DNA of 64,000 bases from Suillus spraguei (GCA_016800925.1 JABCPU010000017.1:124001-188000); one strand, 5' to 3'. Numbered from the stretch's first letter, positions 22,996 through 36,050 are shown. Notes: generated by a model from the letters alone, not told the origin. Made by a program: numbers and translations.

Positions 22996-25086
22996 ATGAC
23001 TACCTTCAGCTCATTCAGCGAGCCCACACTGGCTGTCGACAAACCCCTCACATGGTGGAAAACGCTTTCGATCTTCTGCGACACGCTTTCCAGTACTGCC
23101 ATAAGTAGATGTTGGCCTGCGTTGATTGTCACTGGCATCTGGTCGTCCACAATATGCGTACTCAACTACTACACGCATGGAAATTTGTCGATTCAGTCGA
23201 CTCTTATCACTGTGTAGAGGACCCTCAGTCTCAGTAAGACCATCTTTGACTAATTTTTCATCGCAGGTTTGGCACTGTCCTCGGTTTCATAATATCTTTT
23301 CGGACATCGTTCAGTTTCGAGCGTTATAATGAGGGCGCAAAACTCTTGTCTTGTATCGTGGTAAATTGCCGCATCTTTGCCCGGACCGTGTGGTTTCATA
23401 TTCCAGGTGCACACGCTCTTATCTTCTTCATAGGGGTTGCTCAAACGGTACAGATAACGTTATTTCGAAGGATTATGATGGTCCGATCACTAATGAAAAG
23501 GCCGACCATGATCCAACGAAGACCCACAAGGAATACGCTATGACCCTGATTGAGAAGAAGACGGTAGTGAATTTACTCGAGGCATATGCTATTGCCGTCA
23601 AGCACTACCTGCGAGGGGAAGAAGGAATTCACTATGAAGATCTGTACCCACTCGTTCCCTTCCTCTCTTCGCGCCACTACTCGTTCCCGGCCATTATCCC
23701 TTCTAAACATGACCAAATTCAGAGGCTACGCCGTAGACATACATATGACCCAGATCACGACAAATCGGAAATCTTCAGGGGCGCAACTGTTGAAACCCAT
23801 GCATTAATGGAAATGCCCGGATCTTGTTCAAGACTTGAAAATCAATCATTTTGCTCGGACACCACCACCAAAACCATCGTACCGCCTTATGATGATCTAG
23901 AGTCTCTTCTACCTGCCGAATTACCTCCTAGCTACCGCTGGCGAGCAGCTTTTCCATTCCCGATCTTCTTTTGGGTATGGAGAATTATAAAGAAACATTT
24001 CTGTAAGCTTGGAGCAGACGAGGCGCATCAGAATTTTCGCCCCAGCAAAAATAACGTTCCTCTAGAGATATCCCTATACTTGGTACGTACATCTCACCAT
24101 GCACGGAAACTAACAAGACCTAATTTTTGAACCCTAAAGTCATCTTACATTTCCGCATTGCAAACCCGCAAGACCGTGGATAGCACGACCTTAAGTATGT
24201 TTTGCTGGACTTGTCCTCCATGTCACTGATAATTCTTCTCGCAGGTGTGCTTTGCACGACGCTAAATCAGCTCGTGGACGCTCTGACTGGGTTAGAAAGG
24301 ATCCTTGCCACTCCGATTCCGTTTTCGTGCGTGATCACCGGACGATTGTTACCTCTGGTTTCTAACTCTTTACTCAGTTACTCCTCGCACATATGGATGA
24401 TTACAATGCTTTACTGTGCAGTTTTGGTATGCAGGGGTCTTTTCCCTCCTACAGCTAGTTGATATCGTCATTAAATGTGACAGCCGTTCCAGCTATGGTC
24501 CACACTTAAATGGTTCACCATTCCAGCGGCTGTAATTGCTGTAAGACGCATTGCGCACTTCCTTGTGTCATCTTGTCTCACTCAACTACCAAGAAATTGG
24601 TTTTCTATGGCTTTCTTATGGCCGGGGAGGAAATTGAAAGTAAGTTCTGAAGTTAAGATGTTGCACTCATTCATTCATTCATTGCGTTGTCTTAGACCCG
24701 TTTGGTAAGTTGTCCTATTCCGAATGACCGATGCAATCTCACTGTCATATATCTGGTAGGCTATGACAAGAATGACTTGGTGCATTTTTTTTTGCATCTG
24801 TGGATGTATTTGCTCACTCAAGAACATAGAACATGGGATATTTAGTGGAGCATATTATACGTAGGTCTCACTGCTGTCCGGGGAGTATTTTTCTCACTTC
24901 GTTTATCCAGGGAAGGAACTTCGTGCTATTACGATGACGGAGGCCCCAATCCCAGCGACATGGGCGTTCTCGCAAGAGAACAACTTTCTTCAGGTTGGTC
25001 AATATTCGAAGGACAATCCGGACCAAATGCCGGAGGCCTGGGTTCACAAGGGGAGGGAGGAGATTCTCAACGCTTTGCATGGGTAG
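22996..25086 (+). CDS. bestrophin-like (RFP-TM, UPF0187) membrane protein
   Basis: Predicted chloride-channel-like membrane protein of the fungal bestrophin family. I read twelve exons: 22996-23213, 23267-23406, 23454-24082, 24140-24194, 24245-24326, 24378-24426, 24484-24540, 24594-24639, 24696-24704, 24760-24779, 24851-24860 and 24911-25086, joining in frame to 496 residues. Family blocks seen in order are PLTWWKTLSIF, VFGTVLGFIISFRTSFSFERYN, IEKKTVVNLLEAYAIAVKHY, LRGEEGIHYEDLYPLVPFL, LNQLVDALTGLERILATPIP, FYGFLMAGEEIENPFGYDKNDL and KELRAITMT near the end. Exons of 9, 20 and 10 nt fall in the most conserved C-terminal part. The 10-nt exon boundary is the least certain, since its acceptor is a weak GGAG. 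The arginine-rich loop around 23,720-23,800 is less conserved. The gene is followed by the DUF6533-type gene, and the pair was duplicated to 45-47.7 kb. Confidence 0.85.
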
Positions 25087-26030
25087 GTCGTGCGTTGTCA
25101 CATTAACGCTAGTGATAGATTCACATCTCCGCACTAAAAAGTCTCACACCATCTAACGGGGCCCGAAGATACCATGAAGTGAATTAGTAGAGAAGCCACG
25201 TCTTGGGGATCAGTAGTGTTTGTACTCGTATCAGATGTCGATGAATGCCCGAGTTATTCGAAAGAAAGCTGCGTTGAATCTACCATGACGGGCTGTGTTG
25301 CGCCATGTGCCAGCTCAAACTTAAAGTACTATATGGTACTATATGGTGCTCAAGGCGATGACAGGGACCAACGATCTTCACAGCGCACAATGCCGGCGTT
25401 GGGCACTGTCTCCAACTAATAATTTTCACGGTCGGAGTTTAAATCAAGTTGATGGTAACTCTTCAAGTCAACGACTTTGATGATCACCAACAATTGACTA
25501 CCATATGATCAGTACTTGCCACTTCTTCCACCCAACATGCCAAGGAAGCTGTGTGTCGCATACAACCTCAAGTTTTCTTATAAATGACGTTCGTCTATTG
25601 ACCAGCCTGCTGATACCTGAGACAGATGAATCAGAGATGATGGATACGGCTGCCAGTACGAGATAGCCTATCGAATTTATCTAGCTCAACCCGCAATGGT
25701 TCACTTTGACAATTCAGGCCTTCATCGCCATTGTGGCCATAATCCCTGAAGAATAGATTGATGGCACGGCCCAAATCACCTACCTAGGTGAAACTGCTTG
25801 TCACCAACACGTTGAAATGTTGATCAGTGGCCCGGGTAACATCTACGTACAGGAACTATATTAATACGTCTTCAAAATCATTTTGGAGTCATTGCCTCGC
25901 CTATTTTCGGGCGGTTCTGCATGCTTGCATATACAGCACTTGATGGTGGGAAGGGCCCTTAAATGCGGCTGTTATATAACAGATCGCCCTACATTCTCGA
26001 CGACCTTCAGTTCAATATTGCCTTATCATA
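25087..26030. other. intergenic between bestrophin-like and DUF6533-type genes
   Basis: No gene seen. The stretch is partly duplicated at 45,244-46,114 with substitutions and indels. Confidence 0.5.
25973..25979 (+). promoter_or_regulatory. TATA box of the first DUF6533-type gene
   Basis: TATATAA lies about 52 nt before the ATG. The surrounding AAATGCGGCTGTTATATAAC is identical before the second copy (46,054-46,060), in a flank that otherwise has many changes. Confidence 0.55.
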
Positions 26031-27614
26031 ATGTATACCACCGATCCGGAAGTGCAGCAAACTTGGTGAGTGATAGCCTGGCATAGATTGATCATGTATC
26101 CTGAATATTCACAGGTTGTTCTACATTTATGCCATTCTGGCAGGAAACAGTACTAGAACTTAGTTTTATCCTTGACCTCAGGACGATGACACATTGTTCT
26201 AAATCTAGGTGTACTAATTTACGACCACATAGTGACTCTACCACAAGAAGTCGCTTTTATTTGGCGTCGTCCGAAAGCACTGTCTGCAATATTATTTCTG
26301 CTCAATCGCTATGTCGCACTCCTCAGCAATATCTGCAGCTTAGTGACGGATTTTATTCCTGATTCAGATGAGGTTCTACAATTTCGTTATGCATGTACTC
26401 AAATTGGCATGCTCATAGCTTATTTCTGTAGAGGTTTGTTTCACTCCGGTCCTTGAATATGTATGGTTCGCTCAACAAAGACTTAGCTGTTCGAAATATT
26501 TACTGTACAGAGAACTGGCCATCATCATCCAAGCAATGGTTGTCTGCAGTAAGTAGAAGTTAACTTCATTGCAAGAAAATCACGTACTGAAAGTTTCAGT
26601 CATAATGGCCATTCGCACTTATGCTCTCTACGGCTGTAGCAAGCGTCTGCTTACTTGGATGGTGATCGTCATGACCGCTCTTGCGATAGTAGCTTGTGTG
26701 CGTTTTTATTAAAAAGACATTAGACCCTAGAGTCTATTGATCGTTTCTAGGCGGGCACTTTTGGGCAATATTCAGGTGATGTGAAAATATTGCAAGAAGT
26801 TGGCTGCAATGCAGCAATTTCAAAAATGGTGTATGTCGTGTTATCCCCGTCCTATGCACCTGCTCAAAGGTTGTTGCAGAGCAGCTCGTCAGTGAATTCC
26901 AAGTTACACTTGTATGCAACTTGATGTCATGACCTTGTCCAGGAATCGGGCTGGCATGGGTGGCGTTGTCTGTCTTCGATTTATTCATCTTCGTCCTGAC
27001 AATGTACAGGACGTACAAAATCAACAGTTTGCTGCGGTTATCTTTGATCACCGGGAAAGATATTATTGATGTCATATTTCGTGATGGTAAATCTTTCGGC
27101 GTATCTATGTTACGAATACTGAATCACACGAACGCAGGCGCGATGTTTTTCGGGTGAGGTTGCTTGCGATATTGTGATTTGATTGATTCTGACCTGCATT
27201 CCTCCAGCGTGATGACGCTATTCAATATAACGAACATCTTGACATTCTACGTGAGTCGCCATGAATACTGATCGGTGTCACAAAACGCTCACAGCTTCAA
27301 TCAGATTGGTCCAGTGAGCATACGAACCCTGCACCTTGTATTTAGTTTGACTGTTTCCTGATGATTGGCAAGGTCGGCCTCAGAGGCAGTCTTGCCACGT
27401 TCACTAGCTGGTGAGTGGTTAATGATAAACATGGACGATCCTAAAGATGAACTTTAGCATGTCCGTTACCCTCATATCTCGACTGATGCTTAACCTGCAT
27501 CAGACTATTGACACTGGCATTTTCTCCACTCCCGCCCAAGATGATGGCCCCAGCCTCCCTATCCTCACCACTAGGGTCGATGTAGAGTCTACGGTTTCCT
27601 CTCACTATTGGTAG
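26031..27614 (+). pseudogene. DUF6533-type multi-pass membrane protein, copy 1 (frameshift)
   Basis: Fungal DUF6533 proteins have about seven membrane segments; their role is unknown. It starts MYTTDPEVQQ, and after two short introns comes the signature VLIYDHIVTLPQEVAFIWRR. The next blocks are LLNRYVALLSN, IMAIRTYALYGCSKRLL, a long hydrophobic FDLFIFVLTMYRTYK segment, and the C-terminal MSVTLISRLMLNLH. Introns are GT-AG, for example GTAAGT...TTTCAG around 26,550-26,600. Compared with copy 2, one base is missing near 26,845-26,855, in the segment that reads VAYVILILILCACSKAVAEL in copy 2. This shifts the frame, so I call it a pseudogene. The junction after DFIPDSDE (about 26,370) cannot be joined in phase with a canonical intron in either copy. 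Confidence 0.7.
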
Positions 27615-30434
27615 ACTGGTATTGGATTCTGTGTCTGGATGCAAAGTTGTGGAGATTCTTATTGGGGGCGGAAAACTGTTGTTGTAGTCTTTTCCTTGAA
27701 CACAGTACTGCCGGTACCGCGCCGGCGGTCATGAGCGCTTAACGCATGTATAAACATCATTTTTAGATGTGCCCTTTGTAAATATGCTATTGCCTAATTA
27801 TCCTGTATGCGCTCGTCCCTAATGCAATGCTATCCCTGTATAATCAAATGTATAATCCGCGACCTCTCGTCTGTTGACGGTTATTGTTGTGCTTTTTATT
27901 GCTTCCTTTCACATACTTATGTGCATTCACTAGAGATTGCTGTCTTACACATATCAAAACTACGTCATTAATTCCCTCTATTTCAGCGCATCGAAGCCTT
28001 TTCTGTATACGAACTCATTCTATGCCTCTTCGTTCGGTTTCGTTGCTCAGCGCATTGATAAGGCGCCGGGTCCACAAGGTCACTTCCTCGGCACCTTTCA
28101 CTTTGCTCACCCTCAATCTGTGTCGCTCATGTGCTTCATCGTCTCATTATTCGCCACTTGAATAGCTAATCTGTCAAACTCAAAGGTGGGTTGCTCAACG
28201 TACGAGTTTGCTAAGATTTTGCTAAGATTTTCGATCTCCAGGTCATCAGCACGAAAAAAATCTCCATGTTTTTCCACACACGGCAGGCATATCTATGTTA
28301 ATCAAATTTGACTCAAGACAACGATGTCTTTCAGCCATGTGAGTCTTATCATCCGCCACACCTCAGTGCAGACCTCATATACTACTCCAACACCTCGGCC
28401 AGGCCAACCTGTATAACTGAGGAGGCGGGCTACCAACATTCTTGATAATCCTCCACGGTTTTTGATAACGAGAAAGCTGAGAGGGCAATAATCTATGGGA
28501 CATAATAGCAGCAACTTTATTTTGAAGACAGTCGAAGAGTTCACAAACGACATACGAGTGGAACATGGAGGTTGAATGTTCATAGTCCACTTACCTTTAT
28601 CTTGTAAGTTCGTGTTTTCAGCCAGCAGGCGCAGCTGCCTTCGACACTTTTACCGGTTTCTGAAGGGCGATAATGAATTTTGCATATTCAGTCAGTCGTT
28701 ACGACAGTATATCCCACATACGCCCTCCATGCGAGCATCGTAACCTTCAGGTTGAGTTTCCAGTGCCATATCCTACTCCGGTACAAGGTGCATTGTTGTG
28801 CGTCTGTTCTTTAAGTGCCAGTCAAATTATACACATGGACTCTATTCTACGCAGCCACCACCTGGTTACTCCATGCCATCGATGGTGAATCATGTTCCTT
28901 GTTATCGCTTTGTAAGCTGACCTATCCACTCAGAATTACACGGTGCACGGCGACCGCTGCAGGACCGGCTGCTCCCTTATCGTCTCTCGCCAGCGAAACA
29001 CGCCCACCAAGTCACGCAGCATCATCACCATCAGGTTCCGCCATCCACACTAGTACCAACATTCCCACCATCTCCACCTACTCCTGCCACAAACGTTTTA
29101 AGTCGCGCCCTCTCTCTCGCCTCCCGCAAGTTCTTTGGCACATCGACCCCCAAATTACCTACCTCTCCTGTCTGCAATCACTACGGCAGCTCTTCGTCCA
29201 CAACTCATTCTCTAGATTCCCTCTGAACCAATGAAAGATGAGCTTCTTGCAGAAGAAAGATTTCCTCGTGCATTGGGCCGATGAGATGTATGGGTGTCAA
29301 GGCTATGCCTCAGAGCATGTGTCCCCTGCCCTCCTATACGCTAGGTTAACTTCTTTGCACCATAACTCGTAAAGAATTCCTCGACTGAGCAACAGCCCCA
29401 GATGAGTCATGATGAATTGCTCTAGTATCTGTACGCACTGCGAGGTAACCTTTAGATTGAGAATTCTTTTGTGAAAGAGGACCCTGCTACCATCGCAATT
29501 TGTGCGGCCTTTGTTTGTGATGTGTACCAACTTGAAACTGACGACGCATTAGGGATCATGCGAATGAAGCTCTGTCTCATTCGGTATCGCGGACGCATGG
29601 GGATAAACGACAGAGCGGTTACATGCGCTTGCTGATTAGAATCTCGTGGACGCCTACGCCTACCTACTAAGTATAGTTGAGACCCTTGGGAGAGCGAGTT
29701 CTTGGACGGTAGGAAGAAAACTACTACCGCGAGTATGAGGATTCGTTTGCGGGTGAAGTTGAAACTTAAGGACACCTTGGACACGTTCAGGGCTCTTCCA
29801 TCTCCCGACTATAGTTCGGGTTGGGTCGTTTCAGGCCATGGTAAAAGTCGTACCATATCTCTCAGTGCGCTCTTTCGTGGAACGACTAACTTGGCCCAGT
29901 GAGCACGGGCATGATGCTCAACATTAATTCCACACTTGAAAGTAAGCGTTGTGGCTGACGAAATCTTTACCGGCAGGACTATCACGCGGAGGTATATACT
30001 AACTTCCCACTGCAGCCGCTTTCAATGACTGACTTGTCAGTCATATTTCACGTTCGTCCTTGGTGGAGAGCATACTTTCTGCGTATCCTTCCTGTGCCAG
30101 AGTGTCCGAGTTCCCTTTTGAGCTGTTGTGGCTACACGGTCGTATCAATAGACGAGGTGAGTAGATTAGTATAAGCGTTTATGAACTACTTCAGGACCGC
30201 CCTTTTCCATCCCCTGATGGCGTGCACACAGCAGTGCATCCAAACGCTATTGCAATCGCGCCTCAACCGAACTGCTTTCTGTTCATTCATATCCGCTGTG
30301 AGGCAGCCTTACAATTAATTATCGAGCGTTGCATATGAATGGGGGTTGTTAATCATCAGATTCGCTGAGTCACTCGCACTTCCGATTTCAACAGCAATCG
30401 ATGAAGACTAGGCAAGGCAAGCCACCATACTCCG
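27615..30434. other. gene-free stretch
   Basis: About 27,615-27,740 is the duplicated 3' flank of the DUF6533-type gene. The rest has open frames of up to about 140 codons, but no signal, family motif or coherent exon series. The last 100 bases match the 3' flanks of membrane paralogs A and B. Confidence 0.4.
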
Positions 30435-31648
30435 TTACAGCGATTGTAATAAAACTATAAATTCGGACCAAACTACTGTATTGTATGTGCCAGAAGGAAG
30501 TGATCGTAAGCATATAAGTACAATTGTTGTAAGACGTGTATGACCGTATAACAAGAGCGCGAGAAAGGGACTCTTCTCTTGCCATTTCCCCTCAAAAATG
30601 GGCAGCAAAATCACCATAAATGAAGTTGCTATCTCAATGGAAGCCGACCACCACAAACACCGCTGTACGGACGTTGGAAAAAATAAATTCCAGGCTAGGC
30701 AATATATCCCTGCAAACACCATCCCACTGATGATTCCAATGATGACTGCGATCTGTCTCAGACAAGTCGCCTCACTAGACCGTCGGATCCCGAATTTAGA
30801 TAGTAGAGACTGAAAGCTTGATGTCACAGGTGGGCTATATCCCTTGCTACATAGAATGCAGTAAATCAGACCAAGTTCTGCCAGGAATATTGATGACAAT
30901 GACGTACTCGTTGGCTAAGCTGTCACGTGGAGGAGGAGCAGTTGCCCCAGAGTTCCAATGAATAATATGAGGACGTCGTACATCCGTAGGCTTGTTCAAC
31001 CACAAGCCGTACGCAATGCAGGTCACGACAGCCACACCCAGGTGTCAATTTCAAGCAGTGTTACTGGGAGATGCTGAGCGAGACGGGCGGCGAACTGGTG
31101 ATGAACCAGACCAGCTGAAGAACAGCGACGCATTTTGATAGCATGTCACCCTCACTTCGATCTTTTATATCTGCCTCCGAGATGAGAGGGATGTCCACGG
31201 ATCCCTCACGAGCAAACTGCAGGAGTTCGTCGGGTGTAAGAGTGGTTCGTGGCTCGCCATCGACATAGAGTACAAATCCACCCATGCACGCAAAGAATCC
31301 GTGCGTCAGTGTCCATCCTGTCGAGGCATTAGTTTAATGTTAGTTTTTGCCTGAATTAAGGTCAGAAATATTGCCATGCAGCCCAGGCGACCATGATTTC
31401 AGGGGCACAAAACACCAAAAGCATGAGGAGCAGACGATCAAAGGTGATGACAATTATCCCTGATCCTCATCTGGAATGTCCGGGTGGATGGCATTCCATG
31501 TGCACGCAATCAAAGTTAAGCCACAGTTCAAGAGAATATCCCACAAGGTTCTTGGGTTGCCGCAGGATGGAGAGTCGCTGGCATCGAATGCCAGGATATT
31601 GGTATCGTTAAGATTCGAGAGTGAAGCGCGAAGTAAGAAGATCATCAT
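30435..31648 (-). pseudogene. multi-pass membrane protein, Agaricomycete family, paralog C (broken)
   Basis: It has the family blocks RTLWDILLNCGLTLIACTWN, MGGFVLYVDGEPRTTLTPDE, GLWLNKP and RSLPSGTYNTVVW, and the same last intron position (30,844-30,904 region, GTACGT...TATGTAG). Several frame lesions are visible against A and B. About 5 nt are inserted after the codons for IPDE near 31,455. One base is lost where B reads VWFVIQFIAR (about 31,100). One base is lost in the codons for IDTLG (about 31,045). The signal peptide is shortened. It lies next to the intact DUF2470 gene, as a relic of the family lies next to the DUF2470 relic at 14.7 kb. Confidence 0.8.
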
Positions 31649-32201
31649 AAAGTTGAGGGTAATGATGATAGCATCTGTTCTCTCTTTTTATGGGTGCAGC
31701 CATGTGTTAATTCATGCATTAAGCCAGGTTCAAGCGCTGACGCTAATGTACAGGTGCATGCATCGAGGCCATCATCCATCGCCGGGGAATCTGAATATGC
31801 GGTGTCGTGGTACATGCCTAATGTGATAAGTCTCACGATGAGACACAAGATGGATTTGGATAACATCATCATTGTCTAGTAGCCATATGGAATGCAGAAT
31901 ATACAACTCTCACCATATGCATGTCCCGTGACTCCGAGTCTCATGTCCTTCGGACTGAGTCGAGATACGCGTACGGATCAATGGTTATGGTCTTACATCT
32001 ACGTTTCTGGTGGTTAGCACCGAGGTGGAAGAATTAATTGAAGCCCATTGAGAATTCTGAATCCTGAAAACGAATATTCAGATTGTCGCAACTGCAGACC
32101 TGAGTGGAACGCCTAAAATATTAAAGTACACCGGTGTCATCATATAAGAACAAGAGCCAGCATGTACAATCAACTTGCAAAACAAGCGCGCAGAAGGTCG
32201 A
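31649..32201. other. intergenic, shared flanks
   Basis: About 31,690-31,900 matches the 5' flank of the membrane family. About 31,910-32,060 matches 11,390-11,540, the 3' flank of the broken DUF2470 copy. No gene is seen. Confidence 0.5.
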
Positions 32202-33054
32202 TTACTCAACCTTCATGACGCTTTCAATGCGTTTCTGCTGAATGCGTCTTTTGAGGTCCATGCACACCGGGTATCCAAATATCATCGTACAGCCAACATA
32301 AGCAGCCTGAGTACAAAGTTAAAACGTGAGGCTCGGAAAGATGTGAGACAGACACACCGTCACTATAGCGCCCTTTACATAGTGCCTGCAAAAGGACCAG
32401 GTATAAAGTGCTTCAGCCCCATGAGCGGTGCAGAATATTGCGCAAGCAGTTTGGAAGGAAAGACCGAGACCAGTGGTGTTCCTAAACGCGTGCGCTGGGG
32501 AGAAGAATGCATCCATAGTGGTGATAGGTATGGAGAGGAATGTAGTGCCGGGCGGTGGTGGTGAAAGGAAATAGAAGTATGTGAACAACGCGATTCCTAC
32601 GATGGCAGTTGTGCGAGGAATCTGGAATGTGGTTATTTGGGGAGCTTTGAGCTATAGTACATGGATATACATGTAATTGTCAGAGACAAGATTAACTGAA
32701 AACTTTCAAACGCACCATACCAAGACCTTCCTGAGCCTCTGCCTTCATACTCAGAAGCCGGGGTTTGACTTCCTCGTATCCTGAAAGCGGTGGGTCAAAT
32801 GACACCCGGGTCGTATTTGATTGTCCGGACTTGAGCTTATACACAAGTGTCATACACTGGTGGATTCTTCAACGCCAGCGAGCGTAGGTCATCCATTTCC
32901 CTGGGCCTACCTTGGAGTCAATGCTAGACATCTCAGCCGTGAGCACGTTGCCCTCAACTTTCCCGAAATATTTGACATATGCAACTAATGTATCGGGATG
33001 GTTCTTCATGTACATGCACAGGAAGCGAGACTTTGAAGCGACCGGGTCCGACAT
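32202..33054 (-). CDS. DUF2470-domain protein with membrane segments
   Basis: Exons 33054-32911, 32856-32716, 32651-32358 and 32306-32202 join in phase 0 to 227 residues. The N-terminal DUF2470 domain runs from MSDPVASKSRFLCMYMKNHP through VAYVKYFGKV and MTLVYKLKSG to KAEAQEGLGM (about residues 1-95). Then follow LKAPQITTFQIPRT, a hydrophobic segment (IVGIALFTYFYFLSP), a second one around FQTACAIFC, and a basic C-terminus (DLKRRIQQKRIESV). The DUF2470 fold is related to haem-utilisation HugZ-like proteins. The fungal versions with C-terminal membrane segments are uncharacterised, and a haem link is only a family-level guess. This is the only intact one of three copies in the window (see 11,755-12,592 and 14,740-15,195). 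No damaged splice site is seen. Confidence 0.85.
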
Positions 33055-33205
33055 AAGTTGACTTAGAAGATTTGATGAACGATGAACGCTAGAGTTATAA
33101 AGCAAGTTTTCCTTAGGCGCCAATTCGATGATGTGAAGCATGTCACATGATCCTGAGGAGTTTACGGTTCTGACCATTCTCCATCTTTGTATGACTAATA
33201 AATAT

Positions 33206-36050
33206 AATATCATATTGGGACAGCAACTTACAAACCCAAAATGAATTGATTTCGCCATTCGTAGCAGCTACTTAAGCTCAAGTTGAACATTAAATATTAA
33301 GCATATGCGGGGAAGGGATCATGATGCAGGTGAACAACAATATTGCTGTACAGGAGTGACTCGGTAGATCTTGCAAGCAGGGAGTCTGAGCCTCGTGCGT
33401 GACCTAATTGTGCCAGTAATGTTGACATCACGATTCAATCATAAAAGAATGTATTGCATTGATAAAGAGTGTGTTGGCCTTCACAAACATAGCAAAGTGC
33501 GTAATAAACAAGATATAAACGAGTGGAAGGGTGCCGAGTCCAGACACAAACGAACCAAACTCAAGAAGACAAAACATAATCAAGAAACGAGCAACACAAA
33601 ATGATCGTAAGTGTTGAGATTATGCAAAACTAATGACGTGTATAATCATGTCCCGGCATCTCCGATGGACGTCTCTGCATCAATTCAGGACACATGCATC
33701 CTTCAGTCCACCCATTGGGGCCCTCGCCGGTCCGGTATACATAGTATAGTCGTCCCCAGTATCTGTTGAGCCGTACAAGAATCCTAACGGTTGGGAGTCT
33801 ACAGGTGGAGGAGGTCGGTATTGAGTGGGGTGGGATTGCATGGGTACAGGTTGCGGTTGCATGGGCTGGGGTTGGTATTGAGTAGGGTAGGATTGCATGG
33901 GCTGGGGTTGGAATTGAATTGGGTGGGGTCGCATGGGTATAGGTTGCGGTTGCATGCGCAGCTGTTGGTATTGGTATTGGTAGAATGAACCAGACAGCAG
34001 GGGCTGTGCCAGGGGGTGGGACTGCGATGATGACTGCGTTTTGTCTGACTGCTTCATAGGAACATGCCCATGTTTTTTAACCCGGTGGCGCCATACAGTG
34101 GCAGGGTTGTGATCCCTGAAGTCACAATCATCATGAGGACAGCTGTGAGGTTTCTCGCCCGTGCTAAAATGAAACCGTGTTAGATGCAATCCACCAGTGA
34201 TGAATGACCACGTACTGTTGATCTTGATGGACCAGCCAGCTTCTTTTCGACAGAGTCACATAGTTGCACCCGGGCCAGCCTGTGCAAAAGTATGCACTGC
34301 CGAGTGAATATAAGCATAAGCAAGATCAACTATCTACCATAGAGAAATACGAACTCCATTGAATGTGAGGCTTCATGACACTTTAAGTCGGCGAGGATAT
34401 TGAAAGTTGGCTGCAACCAGCCTGAGCAGAACAAACGTATATCTAAATATTGATATTTCAAGAGTCAGCCTTCAAATTAGTGCATCAAGTATGCGCATCA
34501 TTGGACCTACCTTAGGCATGATTGGTTATAGAAAAATATGAGTGAGCGATACTGGATTCTGTGAGGTGAATATGGGATTCAACTTGGGGTGATGATGGTG
34601 CTGGGTAGGTATTGGGGTAGGTATATAAGCAATTCTCAGTGGTGGTCGTGCCATTGTGACTTGCGGTGGACAGACGCTTGTGGACGTCGTACAGAGTGGT
34701 TTTGTGGAGGTTACTGGTGAATGTGGTCATGTAGTGCGTAAATGCATTGTTCTTGAATCAACCACATCTCCTCAAGGGCTTTGTTATGTAATAGTATTGA
34801 GTGAACACGAGGATCAGTGCCAGAGATATGTACACTGACGGAGGCCAACTTGATGTGGAGAGTTGAGTAAAGACTGACATGGATGTCGAATCGCTTGATG
34901 CCGAAGTCAAACAGATTTTCAGAGGTCTTCGTCGTCGTAACCTTCAACCAATCTCTTGATTCACTATGTGATTTGTACCTCTGAGTGTAATGCTTTGAGG
35001 TGCCATCGTCGTAGGCATGACCAGGTGAGAGTTTTCAATTTTAATGGTGAGATCGTGGAAGGAACGAGATTGGACGCGCGATTGATATTGAGTCCGTGCT
35101 GATCAGTACATTTATGTCTATTGCTACTAATGCCAGAGTATACGTCCATGGAGCCAAGAGGGGACTGACTCGACTCGGAGCCTGTTTGTGGACAATATCC
35201 TTGTATGAATGTAAGTGGGGATGAATATCAGGAATGCGACACACTGGCTATAGTAAGTTCTCGTGTGCTTGCATGGCAAGCTGTGCATCTACACGGAACC
35301 CAACGAAGGAGCATCCCAAAGCTGTACATTCTTGCATGGACTATGCAATCGCTTGGGGGACACCTTGCATGATAGATGAATTTTTGGAACTAGGAGAAAT
35401 CACATGTCCGTTTGACGCGCGCCCGTTTCATTATGTGCGGCGGTGCACACGACTCTGCAACCACAAAATTTGTAAGTTGATTAAACTACCCACCAATGCA
35501 CTTGTCTTCTGGCGCCACCACGACTCAACCTTCCATGCTCTCTTATACTTCACATTCAAACAGGACCCTTCCCTATTCATCCGCCAAGACATTCACCTAC
35601 ACGAAGTAGTATCTTGACACCTTATACTCGACGAAATTATATTCATGAGTATGGAGAAGGGAATGACAGTAATGGTTAAATTTTAGGAAGAATCCGATAA
35701 TTTCGAGAAAGGCAGGTGGAGACAAATGTTGAAGGGAGAACAGAGTCGGATGAGGGGAAAGAGTAAGAGGCAGGTAAGGAGAGAGAGGACGGCGAGAAAT
35801 AGTGGGCTGTTCAGATACTAGAAAATCCTAGTAGACGCGGTATTAAAGCTAGTAGACCTCGGATAGAAACTGAGAGTGTGCATAGCAAGGAAAAGTCAGG
35901 CGCTTGTTGAATTGGTACGTACAGAGCGCGTCTTATCAGGCGTCGTAAACCTGACGCCTGTAGAGGGCGTTTGAAGTAAAGCGTGTTGTCCTAGGCCCGT
36001 CTTTACAAATATAATATCGACATATTGGGACAGCGACTTACAAACCCAAA
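33206..36050. repeat. left arm of a 2.85-kb inverted repeat
   Basis: It is the reverse complement of 37,745-40,597, and paired positions sum to about 73,802 along the whole length. Only scattered differences are visible, such as single-base indels in homopolymers and a few substitutions, so identity is above about 99%. Both ends of the arm carry the same 40-base motif in the same orientation (ATATTGGGACAGC[A/G]ACTTACAAACCCAAAATG at 33,213 and 36,022). Confidence 0.9.
33680..34520 (-). pseudogene. C2H2 zinc-finger gene, left-arm copy (probably broken)
   Basis: Mirror copy of the gene at 39,282-40,173. The last exon reads HTGEKPHSCPHDDCDFRDHN with the finger C-x4-C-x12-H-x4-H, then a Gln/Pro/Met-rich tail with repeated QPQPM and PTQYQPQ units. 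Two 1-nt differences from the right copy matter. One A is missing in the first finger (about 34,400), which breaks its frame. One C is missing near 33,720, which changes the C-terminal residues after GPARAP and gives a stop at 33,680. The right copy seems the better version. Confidence 0.65.

Noticed and set aside
24868..25134. Minus-strand open frames at the 3' end of the bestrophin-like gene and its copy (45,058-45,291)
   Set aside because: They are antisense shadows of the conserved last exon of the bestrophin-like gene.
28815..29234. 139-codon open frame, Ser/Thr/Pro-rich
   Set aside because: No family feature and no support from a second copy; composition follows local base content.
35234..35617. 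127-codon open frame inside the inverted-repeat arm, with Cys and His residues
   Set aside because: Present in both arms only because the arms are copies; no finger spacing or family match, so not called a gene.
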